A stretch of 64,000 nt of DNA from DRKI01 sp011051875 (GCA_026990385.1 JALXDL010000024.1:13634-77633), one strand, 5' to 3'. Positions 18,880 through 28,491 are shown, numbered from the stretch's first letter. Translations and numbers: made by a program. Notes: generated by a model from the letters alone, not told the origin.

Positions 18880-19208
18880 CTATTCCGTATCCACTGCATC
18901 GGTCCTGGGCAGAAACCTGAAAAAAACTGTTCTCAAGTGCCAGCCATACCGGTATTGTATGGGTGGAAGGGAGATGAAGTCAAATGAATACTTCAAGATA
19001 CATCGCGGCCTCTCCCCGGGCCGGGCTGAAGCATGGACAGGCCCGGGCGCAGGAGAGGATTCCGGTTGGCAAGGGTGACGGGACGACAAAAAAAACCGGG
19101 GACTGCCCCCGGGCGATTATCACCAGGAAACAGGGCAACAGGATCCTCTGTCATCGCCCCGCGGGCGGACACTGACACGGTTTCTGTTTTCTGACACAGG
19201 AGGCCAGC
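18880..19208. other. intergenic region between the chemoreceptor and reductase genes
   Basis: The region is 329 bp between divergent genes. It contains the minus-strand terminator-like hairpin at 19088-19112 and an AGGAGG-type ribosome-binding site just before 19209. No coding frame here is convincing. The hairpin has no minus-strand protein gene upstream of it. Confidence 0.5.
19088..19112 (-). terminator. orphan rho-independent terminator on the minus strand
   Basis: Read on the minus strand, CCGGGG (19107-19112), a 5-nt loop and CCCCGG (19096-19101) are followed by eight T residues (A-run 19088-19095). This is a strong intrinsic terminator. Transcripts stopping here would have to come from the minus strand to the right, where only plus-strand genes are seen, so it may end a small RNA or antisense transcript. 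Confidence 0.65.
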
Positions 19209-20150
19209 ATGCACATCGTTATTCTGGGCGCCGGCGCCATCGGCAGGTTGCTGGGAGTCTACCTGAGCAGGTGTGACCACCGGATTACCCTGGTCGAACC
19301 ACGAACCGAGGTGGTGGAGGCCATCAACAGCGCCGGCATCGGCTTCATGGAACAGGATGCCACGGATCCCGACGCCGTGGTCCGGGTCCGGGCCAGGGCC
19401 GTGCCCCACGCCGGCGAGGTGCAGGAATGCGATCTTGTCCTGCTGGCGGTGAAATCCTTTGACACCCTGACTGCCATCCGCGCGGCCAGTCACCTGATCA
19501 GCGAAAAAAGCCCGGTCATCACCATGCAGACCGGCCTGGGCAACATCGAGCAGATGGAGCGGGTGGTGGACCGGCGCGCCATCATCGGCGGGTTCACCTT
19601 CATGGCCGCCACCGCGCTGGGTCCGGGCACGGTCCGCCACGGCGGTACCGGCAAGACCTACCTGGGCGAGCTGGACAGCAGGGTGACGGAGCGCCTGCGC
19701 ACCATCTGCGGGCTCTTCGACAACTGCGGCCTCGTCTGTACCCCGGTGCACCGGTTCATGGGCCGGCTCTGGTGCAAGGTGATCGTCTACTCAGCCATCA
19801 ACAGCCTCTCCTCCATCCTGCGGGTCAAGAACGGCCAGCTCCTCGACTCCATGGAATCCATCACCCTGATGAAACGGCTCATCGACGAGGGACGGGCAGT
19901 GGCCGAGGCGCATGCCGTGGACCTGGTTTTTCCCGATCTCTACGAGCTGCTCTTTTCCGCCTGCCGGACCACGGCCGGAAACATCTCCTCCATGCTCCAG
20001 GACATCCTGGCCGGCCAGCGGACCGAGATCGACGCCCAGTGCGGCGCCCTGGTCGATTTCGGTGCCAGGGCCGGTCTGCCGGTGGTCACGCACCAGACCA
20101 TGGTGGAACTGGTCAGACTTATCGAACGAAAAGAGACCGCTGCTGTCTGA
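19209..20150 (+). CDS. ketopantoate reductase family (PanE/ApbA) NADP-dependent protein
   Basis: The protein has 313 residues. The N-terminal Rossmann fold begins MHIVILGAGAIGRLLGVYL, and the C-terminal helical domain carries the KVIVYSAINSLSSILRVKNGQLL region of this family, including the conserved Lys and Asn. PanE reduces 2-dehydropantoate to pantoate on the way to coenzyme A, but many paralogues act on other 2-oxo acids. It precedes a universal stress protein gene by 22 bp, so the operon context does not confirm pantoate synthesis. Confidence 0.85.
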   Translation: MHIVILGAGAIGRLLGVYLSRCDHRITLVEPRTEVVEAINSAGIGFMEQDATDPDAVVRVRARAVPHAGEVQECDLVLLAVKSFDTLTAIRAASHLISEKSPVITMQTGLGNIEQMERVVDRRAIIGGFTFMAATALGPGTVRHGGTGKTYLGELDSRVTERLRTICGLFDNCGLVCTPVHRFMGRLWCKVIVYSAINSLSSILRVKNGQLLDSMESITLMKRLIDEGRAVAEAHAVDLVFPDLYELLFSACRTTAGNISSMLQDILAGQRTEIDAQCGALVDFGARAGLPVVTHQTMVELVRLIERKETAAV

Positions 20151-20172
20151 CCCCTACCCAGGAGATGTGCTG

Positions 20173-20628
20173 ATGAACGACTGGAAAAAAATACTGATCG
20201 CGGTTGACGACACACCCACCTCCCGCAAGGCGGTCCACTATGCCGCCAACATCATCGGCCGGCTGGAGGAGGCGCGGATCCACCTGCTCCATATCTACCC
20301 CGAGCCTCCTCCCGACTACTATGCCAGCGGCCGGTCCCTGGACGACTACCGGCAGGAAAAGGACAAGGAGAGCGAGGAGATCTTCGCCGACACCGTGCTG
20401 ACGCTCACCGAATCGGGCATCAGGGAAGAGATCATCTCCAGCGAGTGCAGGATGGCCGAGCGCAGGACCATCAGCCAGGCCATCCTGGCCGTGCAGGAAG
20501 AGGGAGGCTACGGCACCGTGGTGGTGGGCAAACGCGGCGTATCCAAGGCGGAAGAATTCCTGTTCGGCTCCATCTCCAATGCCCTGCTCCACCACGGCAG
20601 GGATATCGCCATCTGGGTCGTGGGCTGA
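20173..20628 (+). CDS. universal stress protein (UspA family)
   Basis: The protein has 151 residues from the ATG at 20173, preceded by AGGAG (20160-20164). A single Usp domain starts with KKILIAVDDTPTSRKAVHYA and ends with the ATP-binding pattern VVGKRGVSKAEEFLFGSISNALLHH. It is cytoplasmic and probably binds ATP. The stop overlaps the start of the kinase-like gene (TGATG), implying coupled translation. Confidence 0.93.
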   Translation: MNDWKKILIAVDDTPTSRKAVHYAANIIGRLEEARIHLLHIYPEPPPDYYASGRSLDDYRQEKDKESEEIFADTVLTLTESGIREEIISSECRMAERRTISQAILAVQEEGGYGTVVVGKRGVSKAEEFLFGSISNALLHHGRDIAIWVVG

Positions 20629-21647
20629 TGGTGGACTACGGCACACCGGACACCCTGCCGCCGGAGATCGCCCGGCGCCTGAAGGAACATAGGGTCAGCC
20701 GCAGCATACGCAGGCGGTCCCGGGTCTTCACCGACACCACCGACTTCACCGCCATCGACTACGGTGACGTCATCGTTGTGGACGGGCGCTATTTCCTGGT
20801 GGTCGCCTATACCAAGGAGGGGCGGTTCGGGGTCGACGAACAGATCAAGCCCTGGGTCCCCAAGGTCGAGGACCTGGCCACGGGCGAAAAAAAGATCCTG
20901 AAGCTGGTCTTTCACGAGACCTTTGACATCACCCTGGGCTCCTTCACCATACCCTGCTACCGCCACCCGGAAAAGGAGGCCCGGGTCCTGGAGCTGGTAC
21001 AGGGCCATCCCCATTTCATGCAGGGCGAGGCGGCCCTGGACGGGGCCGGCAACCTGGTCCGGATCCTCGATATCATCAACGGCTCGCGGCTGGACAAGTT
21101 CATCCACCGCAGCGGCGCGCCCCTGGAGGAGTACTTCCATAACGAGCTGCCCGCCATCCTGGACCAGTTCCTGGACTGCCTGCAGGCCATCAGTTTCCTG
21201 CACCGCCACGGCTTCCGGCACGGCGACATCCGCCGGGACCACATCCTGGTGGAACGGCACACGGGACTCTACCGCTGGATTGACTTCGACTATGACTTCT
21301 ACCTGCCGGAACGCCCCTTTGCCCTGGACCTCTACGAACTGGGCAACATCCTGATGTACCTCACGGTGCGCCGCAACTTCTATCCGCGCGATGTCGAGGC
21401 CGATCCGGCCCTGGGACGACGGGTACTCGATACCATCGAACCCGGCGACTACTCCCTGCTCTCGAAGAACCGGATCGTCAACCTGAAAAAAATCTTTCCC
21501 TTCATTCCCGTGACACTCAACAACATCTTTCTCCACTTCTCCCAGGGCACCGAGGTCTTCTACGAGACCGTGGACGAACTCCATGACGACCTTGCCGCGG
21601 CCCTGGCGGAAATGAACATGAGCAGCGGCGAGGAAACCGCTTCATGA
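20628..21647 (+). CDS. protein-kinase-fold protein, substrate unknown
   Basis: The protein has 339 residues from the ATG at 20628, which overlaps the stop of the Usp gene. An N-terminal lobe of about 150 residues with IVVDGRYFLVVAYTKEGR and KILKLVFHETFD is followed by a kinase-like catalytic loop, HRHGFRHGDIRRDHILVE, and a metal-site-like IDFDYDF. The loop reads HGD, as in RIO, aminoglycoside and similar atypical kinases. The usual Asn after the loop appears to be His, so activity is uncertain. Its stop overlaps the permease start (ATGA). It might modify or regulate the Usp protein or permease; this is inference. Confidence 0.7.
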   Translation: MVDYGTPDTLPPEIARRLKEHRVSRSIRRRSRVFTDTTDFTAIDYGDVIVVDGRYFLVVAYTKEGRFGVDEQIKPWVPKVEDLATGEKKILKLVFHETFDITLGSFTIPCYRHPEKEARVLELVQGHPHFMQGEAALDGAGNLVRILDIINGSRLDKFIHRSGAPLEEYFHNELPAILDQFLDCLQAISFLHRHGFRHGDIRRDHILVERHTGLYRWIDFDYDFYLPERPFALDLYELGNILMYLTVRRNFYPRDVEADPALGRRVLDTIEPGDYSLLSKNRIVNLKKIFPFIPVTLNNIFLHFSQGTEVFYETVDELHDDLAAALAEMNMSSGEETAS

Positions 21648-22987
21648 GCGGTGCGCAGGAGTCCGGCCCCACGGACCGGAAAGGGATCGGCCTGGCCGGG
21701 GCGGTGGCCATCGGCATCGGCGGCATGGTGGGCGGCGGCATCTTCGCCGTGCTCGGCGAGGCGGTCTCGCTGGCGCACGGGGCCACGGCCGTGGCCTTCC
21801 TGGTGGCGGGCCTCATCGCCCTGCTCACCGCCTCCTCCTATGCCCGCCTCTCGGTCACCTTTCCCAGCCAGGGCGGCACAGTGGCCTTCATCGACCACGC
21901 ATTCGGCCGCGACTTCATCACCGGCACCCTCAACCTGATCCTCTGGCTCAGCTACCTGGTCACCCTCTCCCTGTACGCCGTGGCCTTCGGTTCCTACGCC
22001 CTCACCTTCTTTCCCGGCCAGCACGGGCCATGGCTCAGGCATCTCCTCATCTCGACGGCCATTGTCCTGCCCGTCATCATCAACCTCTTCAATGCCGAGA
22101 TCGTCAGCCGCTCCGAGACCCTGATCGTGGTCATCAAGCTGCTCATGCTGCTGGCGGTCATCGTCTCGGGCGCCTCGTACGTGGACACCGGCCGGCTCAA
22201 CCCGGACCACTGGGGCACACCCTTTTCCATCGTCTCGGCCGGAATGGTGATCTTTGTCGCCTATGAAGGATTCGAGCTGATCGCCAACTCGGCCGGGGAG
22301 ATCCGGAATCCCGGCCGCAACCTGCCGCGGGCCTTCTACATCTCCGTGCTCCTGGTCATCCTGCTCTACGTGCTCATCGCCCTGGTCACCGTGGGCACGG
22401 TGCCGGAGAGCCGGATCGCCGCGGCCCGCGACTATGCCCTGGCCGAGGCGGCCCGGCCGGCCCTGGGCAACGCCGGCTTCACCCTGGTCGCGGTCTCGGC
22501 GCTGCTGGCCACCTTCTCGGCCATCAACGCCACCATCTACGGCAACGCCCGCCTGGGTTATACCCTGGCCATGGAGGGCGAGCTGCCCGACATCCTGGAC
22601 CACCGCGCCTGGAACGAGCCGGTCTGGGGGGTACTGGTGACCGGCGGCCTTTCGCTGCTCATGGCCAACCTGATCGACCTCAACGCCATCGCCATCATCG
22701 GCTCGGCCAGTTTCCTGCTCGTCTTCGCGGTCACCAACATGGCCGCCGCCCGCCTGGCACCACGCACCGGCGGCAGCCGCGCCCTGGCCGTAACCGCCGG
22801 CCTCGCCTGCCTGGCGGCCCTGGCCGTCCTCCTGACCCAGACCTGGCAGAGTTCGCCCCGGGCCCTGTGGGTCTTTTTTTCCTTTATCGCCGCTGCCCTC
22901 GCCTTCGAGCTCACCTACGGACGCCTGCGGCGCAAACCCTTTGCCATTGCCCGCCGGCGCGGGAACAGAGCCGCGAACAGGCCCTGA
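21644..22987 (+). CDS. APC-superfamily amino acid permease
   Basis: The protein has 447 residues and about 12 membrane helices. The first helix has the APC glycine-rich motif AVAIGIGGMVGGGIFAVLGEAV, and helix 6 the typical FVAYEGFELIANSAGEIRNPGRNLPRA. It probably imports an amino acid or related cation-coupled substrate. It overlaps the kinase-like gene by 4 bp (ATGA), so the reductase, Usp, kinase-like and permease genes form one tight operon. It converges with glgP 11 bp later. Confidence 0.88.
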   Translation: MSGAQESGPTDRKGIGLAGAVAIGIGGMVGGGIFAVLGEAVSLAHGATAVAFLVAGLIALLTASSYARLSVTFPSQGGTVAFIDHAFGRDFITGTLNLILWLSYLVTLSLYAVAFGSYALTFFPGQHGPWLRHLLISTAIVLPVIINLFNAEIVSRSETLIVVIKLLMLLAVIVSGASYVDTGRLNPDHWGTPFSIVSAGMVIFVAYEGFELIANSAGEIRNPGRNLPRAFYISVLLVILLYVLIALVTVGTVPESRIAAARDYALAEAARPALGNAGFTLVAVSALLATFSAINATIYGNARLGYTLAMEGELPDILDHRAWNEPVWGVLVTGGLSLLMANLIDLNAIAIIGSASFLLVFAVTNMAAARLAPRTGGSRALAVTAGLACLAALAVLLTQTWQSSPRALWVFFSFIAAALAFELTYGRLRRKPFAIARRRGNRAANRP

Positions 22988-22998
22988 CCCGGAAGGTC

Positions 22999-25527
22999 TC
23001 AGGAGGCCCAGAGGATGTGATTGTCCTCCAGCGGCACCATGGCCCTGGGGTGGTGGGGAATGATGCGCGGCGTGTAGTCGGTGGCGGGCCGGGTCGTGGT
23101 GACCTGCGCCTTGTAGATGTAGGCGTTGGCACTGCCGGCCAGCCGCTCGGCCCGGTGCAGGATGATCCGCTCCGGTTCGCCGCCCAGGCGGGCGGGCTCG
23201 GCATACAGCTCGATGCGGACCATCTCCGGATCGAGATCATCGAGATAGACCGGCACGCCAAAGCCGATGCCATTCTCCAGCTTCCGCACCGCGATCTCGC
23301 CGAACCGCAGGTGCTGCCAGTGCCGGTCCAGTTCGCGGCGCCACTGCTCGATCTCCCGCCCCAGGGCGCCCCGGTCCCGGACCCGGTCCCGGTATGCCCT
23401 GACCAGGGGCAGGTACATCGATTCCGTGTACTCCCGCACCATCCGGTTGGATGAAAACCTGGGGGTCAGGCGGGCCATGGAGGCCCACATCCTGGCCACC
23501 CACTGGTGGGGCGTTCCGTGCTCATCCCGGAGATAGAAGGCCGTGATCACCTCCTCTTCCAGCAGCCGGTAGAGCTGCTCCGCCTCGTGGGCGTCCCAGG
23601 CCGGGTCATGGTCGTGTTCCTGCCGGTCACCCAGGGCCCAGCCGGCCTCGGCGCACCAGGCCTCGGCCCACCAGCCGTCCAGTTCGGACAGGTTGAGACC
23701 GCCGTTGACCAGCACCTTCATGCCGCTGGTACCGCTGGCCTCCCAGGGACGGCGCGGGGTATTGATCCACAGGTCCATGCCCTGGACCAGGTTGGCGGCG
23801 ATCTCCATGTCATAATCCTGGAGAAAGACCACCTGGCCCCGGACATCGGGCCGCTGCGAGAAGAGGATCCACTGCCGGATCATCTCCCTGCCCTCGTGAT
23901 CACGGGGATGGGCCTTTCCGGCAAGGATGAGCTGGACCGGCCGCACCTTGTCGCTGAGGATGGCCGCCAGCCGCTCCGGATCGTGGAGGAGCAGGTTGGG
24001 CCGCTTGTAGGAGGTGAAACGGCGGGCAAAGCCGATGGTCAGGGCGTCGGGGTCCAGGACCGCCGAATCCAGGGGCTTGATCCCCTTCTCCTCCAGGCCC
24101 ATGATCGCCTGCTGCCGCGCCAGCCGCTTGCGGACAAACTCGATCAGGTTCCTCCTGTTCCGGCACCGGAATGCCCACAGCTCCTCATCGCTCAGGGTTG
24201 CCAGCTCCCGCTCCATGGTCTCCAGGCCGCCCAGCCACCGTTTCTTGCCGCAGGTCCTGGTCCAGAGCTCATCGGATGCCGCCGAGTCCCAGGAGGGCAT
24301 GTGCACGCCGTTGGTCACGTGGCTCACCGGCACCTCGCGCTCGGGCCAGCGGGGAAACAGGGGCTGGAAGATGCTCCTGCTCACCCGGCCGTGCAGGCTG
24401 GAGACTCCGTTGATCATGCCGCTGCCGCGCAGGGCCAGCCAGGCCATGTTGAAGGGCTCGTCCCTGTTATCCGGATCGCGCCGGCCCAGGGCCAGCAGTT
24501 TCTCGTGGCTCATGCCGATCCCCTCGGCGAACGGACGGCCGTAGTGGAGCAGCATGGGGGCGGGATAGCGGTCAAAGGCGGCATCGACCGGGGTGTGGGT
24601 GGTAAAGACATTGCCGGCCCGGGTGCAGTGGAGGGCGACCTCGAAGGGCACCTCGTTGTTGCGCATGAAGGAGGCGGCCCGCTCGAGCACGGCAAAGGCG
24701 GCGTGTCCCTCGTTGAGGTGACAGATCTCGCAGTCGGTTCCCAGCCGCTCCAGCAGCCGCCAGCCGCCGACGCCGAGGATGATCTCCTGCTGGAGCCGGA
24801 TCTCGGAGCCGCCGCCGTAGAGCTTTTCCGTTATGCCCCGGTCCTGGGGGGTGTTGATCGGGTCGTTGGAGTCGAGGAGGTAGAGCCGCACCCGCCCGAC
24901 CACCACCTCCCAGGTCCGTAGGGATAGCGTGCGGCCGGGCAGTTCCACCTCGATCCTGATCCAGTTGCCGGCGGCGTCGCGGAGCGGGGTCACCGGCAGG
25001 ACGGCCGGATCGTTGTAGGGATAGAACTCGATCTGGTTGCCGGCCGCGTCGATGACCTGCCGGAAATAGCCCTGCTGGTAGAGAAGTCCCACCCCGCAGA
25101 GCGGCAGGCCCAGGTCGCTAGCGGTCTTGAGATAGTCGCCGGCCAGGATGCCGAGGCCGCCGGAGTAGAGCGGCAGGGCCTCGCTGAGGCCGAACTCCAT
25201 GCTGAAATAGGCCACGCCGGCAAGCGCCCCGCTGCCATAGGATTCCCCGAACCAGGTACGCCGGGACAGGGCTGCCTGGCGGCGGCCCAGGTGGCGTTCG
25301 ATCTCCCTCAGGAAATCCCGGTCCGCGGCCAGTTCCTCGAGCCGGTCCCGGCCGATGCTCTCCAGGATGAACCAGGGATTGCCGGTGGCGTCCCAGATCC
25401 TGGGATCGATCCGCCGCCAGAGCACGTCCGACTCGTGGTTCCAGCTCCACCGCATGTCAACGGCCAGCTCGACGAGCCCCTGCAGCGGTTCCGGAAGGGT
25501 CCGCGGCATGTACCTGTTCTGCAACAT
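22999..25527 (-). CDS. glgP: alpha-glucan (glycogen) phosphorylase
   Basis: The protein has 842 residues. It belongs to the GT35 subgroup with an N-terminal DUF3417 domain (LVELAVDMRWSWNHESDVLWRRID) seen in bacterial and archaeal alpha-glucan phosphorylases. The core has YFSMEFGLSEALPLYSGGLGILAGDYLK, FTTHTPVDAAFDRY, and the PLP-site EASGTSGMKVLVNGGLNLS. It releases glucose-1-phosphate from stored glucan using phosphate. It lies 111 bp downstream of the HdeD-like gene on the same strand. Confidence 0.94.
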   Translation of the reverse strand: MLQNRYMPRTLPEPLQGLVELAVDMRWSWNHESDVLWRRIDPRIWDATGNPWFILESIGRDRLEELAADRDFLREIERHLGRRQAALSRRTWFGESYGSGALAGVAYFSMEFGLSEALPLYSGGLGILAGDYLKTASDLGLPLCGVGLLYQQGYFRQVIDAAGNQIEFYPYNDPAVLPVTPLRDAAGNWIRIEVELPGRTLSLRTWEVVVGRVRLYLLDSNDPINTPQDRGITEKLYGGGSEIRLQQEIILGVGGWRLLERLGTDCEICHLNEGHAAFAVLERAASFMRNNEVPFEVALHCTRAGNVFTTHTPVDAAFDRYPAPMLLHYGRPFAEGIGMSHEKLLALGRRDPDNRDEPFNMAWLALRGSGMINGVSSLHGRVSRSIFQPLFPRWPEREVPVSHVTNGVHMPSWDSAASDELWTRTCGKKRWLGGLETMERELATLSDEELWAFRCRNRRNLIEFVRKRLARQQAIMGLEEKGIKPLDSAVLDPDALTIGFARRFTSYKRPNLLLHDPERLAAILSDKVRPVQLILAGKAHPRDHEGREMIRQWILFSQRPDVRGQVVFLQDYDMEIAANLVQGMDLWINTPRRPWEASGTSGMKVLVNGGLNLSELDGWWAEAWCAEAGWALGDRQEHDHDPAWDAHEAEQLYRLLEEEVITAFYLRDEHGTPHQWVARMWASMARLTPRFSSNRMVREYTESMYLPLVRAYRDRVRDRGALGREIEQWRRELDRHWQHLRFGEIAVRKLENGIGFGVPVYLDDLDPEMVRIELYAEPARLGGEPERIILHRAERLAGSANAYIYKAQVTTTRPATDYTPRIIPHHPRAMVPLEDNHILWAS

Positions 25528-25638
25528 GAGCTGTTCTCCCTGCCCCGTACCTGTCCGGGGCGGTTATGGTGATCCGAATCTGTTTCGTGACGGCCGGAAC
25601 CGGTGATATGGTTCACGGTCGCGCCGGGCGCCCTGCTC

Positions 25639-26178
25639 TCAGGGAACATCTGCGGACAGGGCCAGCATCAGAAGGGCCACGCCGTCCATGATCAGGCTGA
25701 TCCCGACCAGGAGTCCCACCAGCCAGGCAGCGGTAAACGGCCAGCCGACAAGAAAGATAGCGGCCAGTAGCAGGGAGAGGATACCGTTGAACATGGTCCA
25801 TCCCCAGCCGCGGATGGGCCGCAGGGCCAGGGAAAAGGAGACAGAAAAAAAGCCGTCCAGGAGAAAATAGACGATCAGGAGCAGGCCCAGGGTCGCGGCG
25901 CCGGCAATGGGCCGGAAGATCAGCAGCAGCCCCAGGACCACGAGGAAAAAAGGTTTGAGCCAGGCCAGGCCGCTGCGGGAATAACTGAGCCAGGTAAGAT
26001 AACCGGCCAGGATTCCCGCCAGCAGGAGCAGCAATCCGATGAAGACCGACAGGACAAAGGTCAGCAGTTGCGGCAGCAGGATGCCCACCATGCCGATGAT
26101 CATGAGAAGAACGGCCAGGATGATGCTACTCCTGCGTACCCGCCTGTCCATGAAGATATCCACGGCAAATTCGTTCAT
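25639..26178 (-). CDS. HdeD-like (DUF308) membrane protein
   Basis: The protein has 179 residues and six predicted membrane helices with the repeated DUF308 pattern, such as LAVLLMIIGMVGILLPQLLTFVLSVFIGLLLLLAGI and LGLLLIVYFLLDGFFSVSFSLALRP. HdeD proteins are inner-membrane proteins tied to acid resistance in E. coli; the biochemical role is unknown. A good promoter lies about 85 bp upstream. Confidence 0.88.
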   Translation of the reverse strand: MNEFAVDIFMDRRVRRSSIILAVLLMIIGMVGILLPQLLTFVLSVFIGLLLLLAGILAGYLTWLSYSRSGLAWLKPFFLVVLGLLLIFRPIAGAATLGLLLIVYFLLDGFFSVSFSLALRPIRGWGWTMFNGILSLLLAAIFLVGWPFTAAWLVGLLVGISLIMDGVALLMLALSADVP

Positions 26179-26263
26179 AACCCCTCCTCCCCTTTTTCCT
26201 GTGGCCGCCGGGGCGGCCTTGTCGTAACCTGAACGGTCGCAGAGTTCCGTTCCTCCTCAATTA

Positions 26264-26291
26264 CAGATAAGATCGCCGGCCGGGATGTCAA
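26264..26291 (-). promoter_or_regulatory. sigma-70-like promoter for the HdeD-like gene
   Basis: On the minus strand, TTGACA (26286-26291) is 16 bp from TATCTG (26264-26269). The -35 box is a perfect consensus. It faces the gene starting at 26178. Confidence 0.6.
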
Positions 26292-26337
26292 TGCAGGGAG
26301 CCGGAATCATCGAAGTTCACTGTGAAAAACCTGGGGT

Positions 26338-26354
26338 TGGCATGGTCCATGCCA
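26338..26354. promoter_or_regulatory. 17-bp palindrome, possible operator
   Basis: Eight base pairs of perfect dyad symmetry around one central base lie between the two divergent promoters, about 50 bp upstream of the ftsH -35 box. The one-base centre makes an RNA hairpin unlikely; a protein dimer site is more plausible. Confidence 0.4.
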
Positions 26355-26402
26355 GGGCAGTAAAAAATACCCCCCGGCCCCTCCTCCCGGCAGGCAACAG
26401 TA

Positions 26403-26430
26403 TTGACAACTCTTCTCCATGGGCTAATGT
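26403..26430 (+). promoter_or_regulatory. sigma-70-like promoter for ftsH
   Basis: A consensus TTGACA (26403-26408) is followed after 16 bp by TAATGT (26425-26430), about 135 bp before the ftsH start. Confidence 0.6.
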
Positions 26431-26564
26431 ATCGTCATTGTCGGCAACGGGGTTGTTCGGCCGCCGGATAACCGCCATCCGGGCCAGCCGGCCCCGGTGG
26501 TCCGGAGAAACAGAAGTGGCACAGCGCCCAATCCTCCAGCCAGGTTTCACCACAAGGATTCCCC

Positions 26565-28463
26565 ATGAAAAAGACCAACTTTCTCGGCAACAAGAAACCG
26601 GAGATCGAGCTGAACAAGACCAGCAAGCCGGTCAAGTTCTGGCAGAACCCCAATTTCACCTTCTGGGCCTACCTCATCTTCATCCTCATCTCGTTCCAGT
26701 TCTACCAGAACTACCAGCAGGCACGGCGGGAGGAGATTCCCTACAGCGAGTTCCTCCAGTACCTGGACAAGAGAGAAGTGGCCCAGGCCGTGGTGACCGA
26801 CAAGCTGATCACCGGTGTCCTGACCATCAAGGACGAGAAGACCGGCAAACCGCGGCGGTTCATCACCGTGCCGCTTACCTGGGACAATGACCTGGCCCAG
26901 ACCCTGGCAAAGAAGGGGGTTCGCTACTCGGTCCGGCTCAACTCGGACTGGCTGGGCAAGTTCATCACCGGCTGGGTGCTGCCCTTTGGCCTGCTCTTCC
27001 TCTTCTGGGGCTGGATGGCAAAGAGGATGGGCAGCATGGGTCAGGGCTTTCTCAATATCGGCAACAAGGTCCATATCCATCCCGACTCCCTGCCCAAGGT
27101 CACCTTTGATGATGTGGCCGGTGCCGAGGAGGCCAAGCAGGAGCTCCGCGAGTGCGTCGACTTTCTCAAGGATCCGGAACGGATCAAGAAGCTGGGCGGC
27201 CGCATGCCCAAGGGTATCCTGATGGTCGGCCCGCCTGGTACCGGCAAGACGCTCCTGGCCAGGGCCGTGGCCGGTGAATCGGGCGTGCCCTTTTTCAATA
27301 TCTCGGGCTCCGAGTTCATCGAGATGTTTGTCGGCGTGGGCGCGGCCCGGGTCCGCGAGATGTTCGAACAGGCCCGGCAGAAGGCGCCGTGTATCATCTT
27401 CATCGACGAGCTCGACGCCATCGGCCGGGCCCGCGGCATGGGCTCGGTCATGGGCGGCCACGACGAGCGGGAACAGACGCTCAACCAGCTCCTCACCGAG
27501 ATGGACGGCTTCGATCCATCCACCGGCGTGGTGGTGATGGCGGCCACCAACCGGCCCGAGATCCTGGACAAGGCCCTGCTCCGGGCTGGCCGCTTCGACC
27601 GCCAGGTCCTGGTGGACAAGCCCGATCTCAAGGACCGCGAGGCGATCCTCAGGCTGCACGCGAAAAAGCTGGTCCTGGCAGACGACGTGGACCTGCTGGT
27701 GGTGGCCCAGCGCACGCCCGGCTTTGTCGGCGCTGACCTGGAAAACATCTGCAACGAGGCCGCCATCCAGGCCCTGCGCAAGAACCGCGACAAGGTGACC
27801 ATGAAGGACTTCGAGGCGGCCATCGACCGGATCATCGCCGGCCCGGAGAAGAAACACCGGGCCCTCAACCCGGCGGAGAAAAAGCGGGTGGCCTACCACG
27901 AATCGGGCCATGCCCTGGTGGCCGAGACCGTGCCCACGGGGGAGCCGGTGCACAAGGTCTCCATCATCCCCAGGGGCGTCGCCGCCCTGGGCTACACCCT
28001 GCAACTGCCGGTGGACGAGAAGTTCCTCTCCACCGAGGAGGAGCTCAAGGACCAGGTGGCCATACTGCTCGGCGGCCGGGTGGCCGAGGAGATCGTGTTT
28101 AACAACATCTCCAGCGGCGCCTCCAATGACCTGGAGCGGGCCTCGGCCATTGTCCGGTCCATGGTGACCCAGCTCGGTATGAGCAAGCGGCTGGGCCCCC
28201 TGACCTACGGCAAGCGCCAGGAGCTTGAGTTCCTCGGCGTCCAGGGCCAGGAGGAGCGCAACTACAGCGAGGAGACCGCGCGCCTCATCGACGAGGAGTG
28301 CAAGCACCTGGTGGAGGAGGGCCACAGACGGGCCACCGAGATCCTGACCGCCAACCGGGAGATCCTGGAAAGACTGGCCGCCCGGCTGGAGGAGAAGGAG
28401 GTGCTCAGCGGCGAAGAGGTCGAGGAGATCGTCAAGGCCGGCAAAGAGCCGCAGCCGGCCTGA
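26565..28463 (+). CDS. ftsH: ATP-dependent zinc metalloprotease FtsH
   Basis: The protein has 632 residues. Two membrane helices (about 40-58 and 135-155) flank a periplasmic domain. An AAA+ domain follows with Walker A GPPGTGKTLLARAVAGE, Walker B IIFIDELDAIGRARG and the SRH ATNRPEILDKALLRAGRFDRQV, then the M41 protease domain with the zinc motif HESGH. It degrades misfolded membrane and short-lived cytoplasmic proteins. All key residues are present. Confidence 0.98.
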   Translation: MKKTNFLGNKKPEIELNKTSKPVKFWQNPNFTFWAYLIFILISFQFYQNYQQARREEIPYSEFLQYLDKREVAQAVVTDKLITGVLTIKDEKTGKPRRFITVPLTWDNDLAQTLAKKGVRYSVRLNSDWLGKFITGWVLPFGLLFLFWGWMAKRMGSMGQGFLNIGNKVHIHPDSLPKVTFDDVAGAEEAKQELRECVDFLKDPERIKKLGGRMPKGILMVGPPGTGKTLLARAVAGESGVPFFNISGSEFIEMFVGVGAARVREMFEQARQKAPCIIFIDELDAIGRARGMGSVMGGHDEREQTLNQLLTEMDGFDPSTGVVVMAATNRPEILDKALLRAGRFDRQVLVDKPDLKDREAILRLHAKKLVLADDVDLLVVAQRTPGFVGADLENICNEAAIQALRKNRDKVTMKDFEAAIDRIIAGPEKKHRALNPAEKKRVAYHESGHALVAETVPTGEPVHKVSIIPRGVAALGYTLQLPVDEKFLSTEEELKDQVAILLGGRVAEEIVFNNISSGASNDLERASAIVRSMVTQLGMSKRLGPLTYGKRQELEFLGVQGQEERNYSEETARLIDEECKHLVEEGHRRATEILTANREILERLAARLEEKEVLSGEEVEEIVKAGKEPQPA

Positions 28464-28491
28464 TCATCCGGCCGCATTCATTGTTCCCGGA

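Larger units (their letters stand above)
26179..26564. other. divergent control region between hdeD-like and ftsH genes
   Basis: The region is 386 bp with no gene. It holds back-to-back promoters (26264-26291 minus; 26403-26430 plus) and between them a 17-bp palindrome, TGGCATGGTCCATGCCA (26338-26354), a possible operator. Confidence 0.6.

Noticed and set aside
26547..28325. A 592-codon minus-strand frame opposite ftsH
   Set aside because: It is the mirror of a certain gene, rich in His, Gly and Leu, and without any domain.
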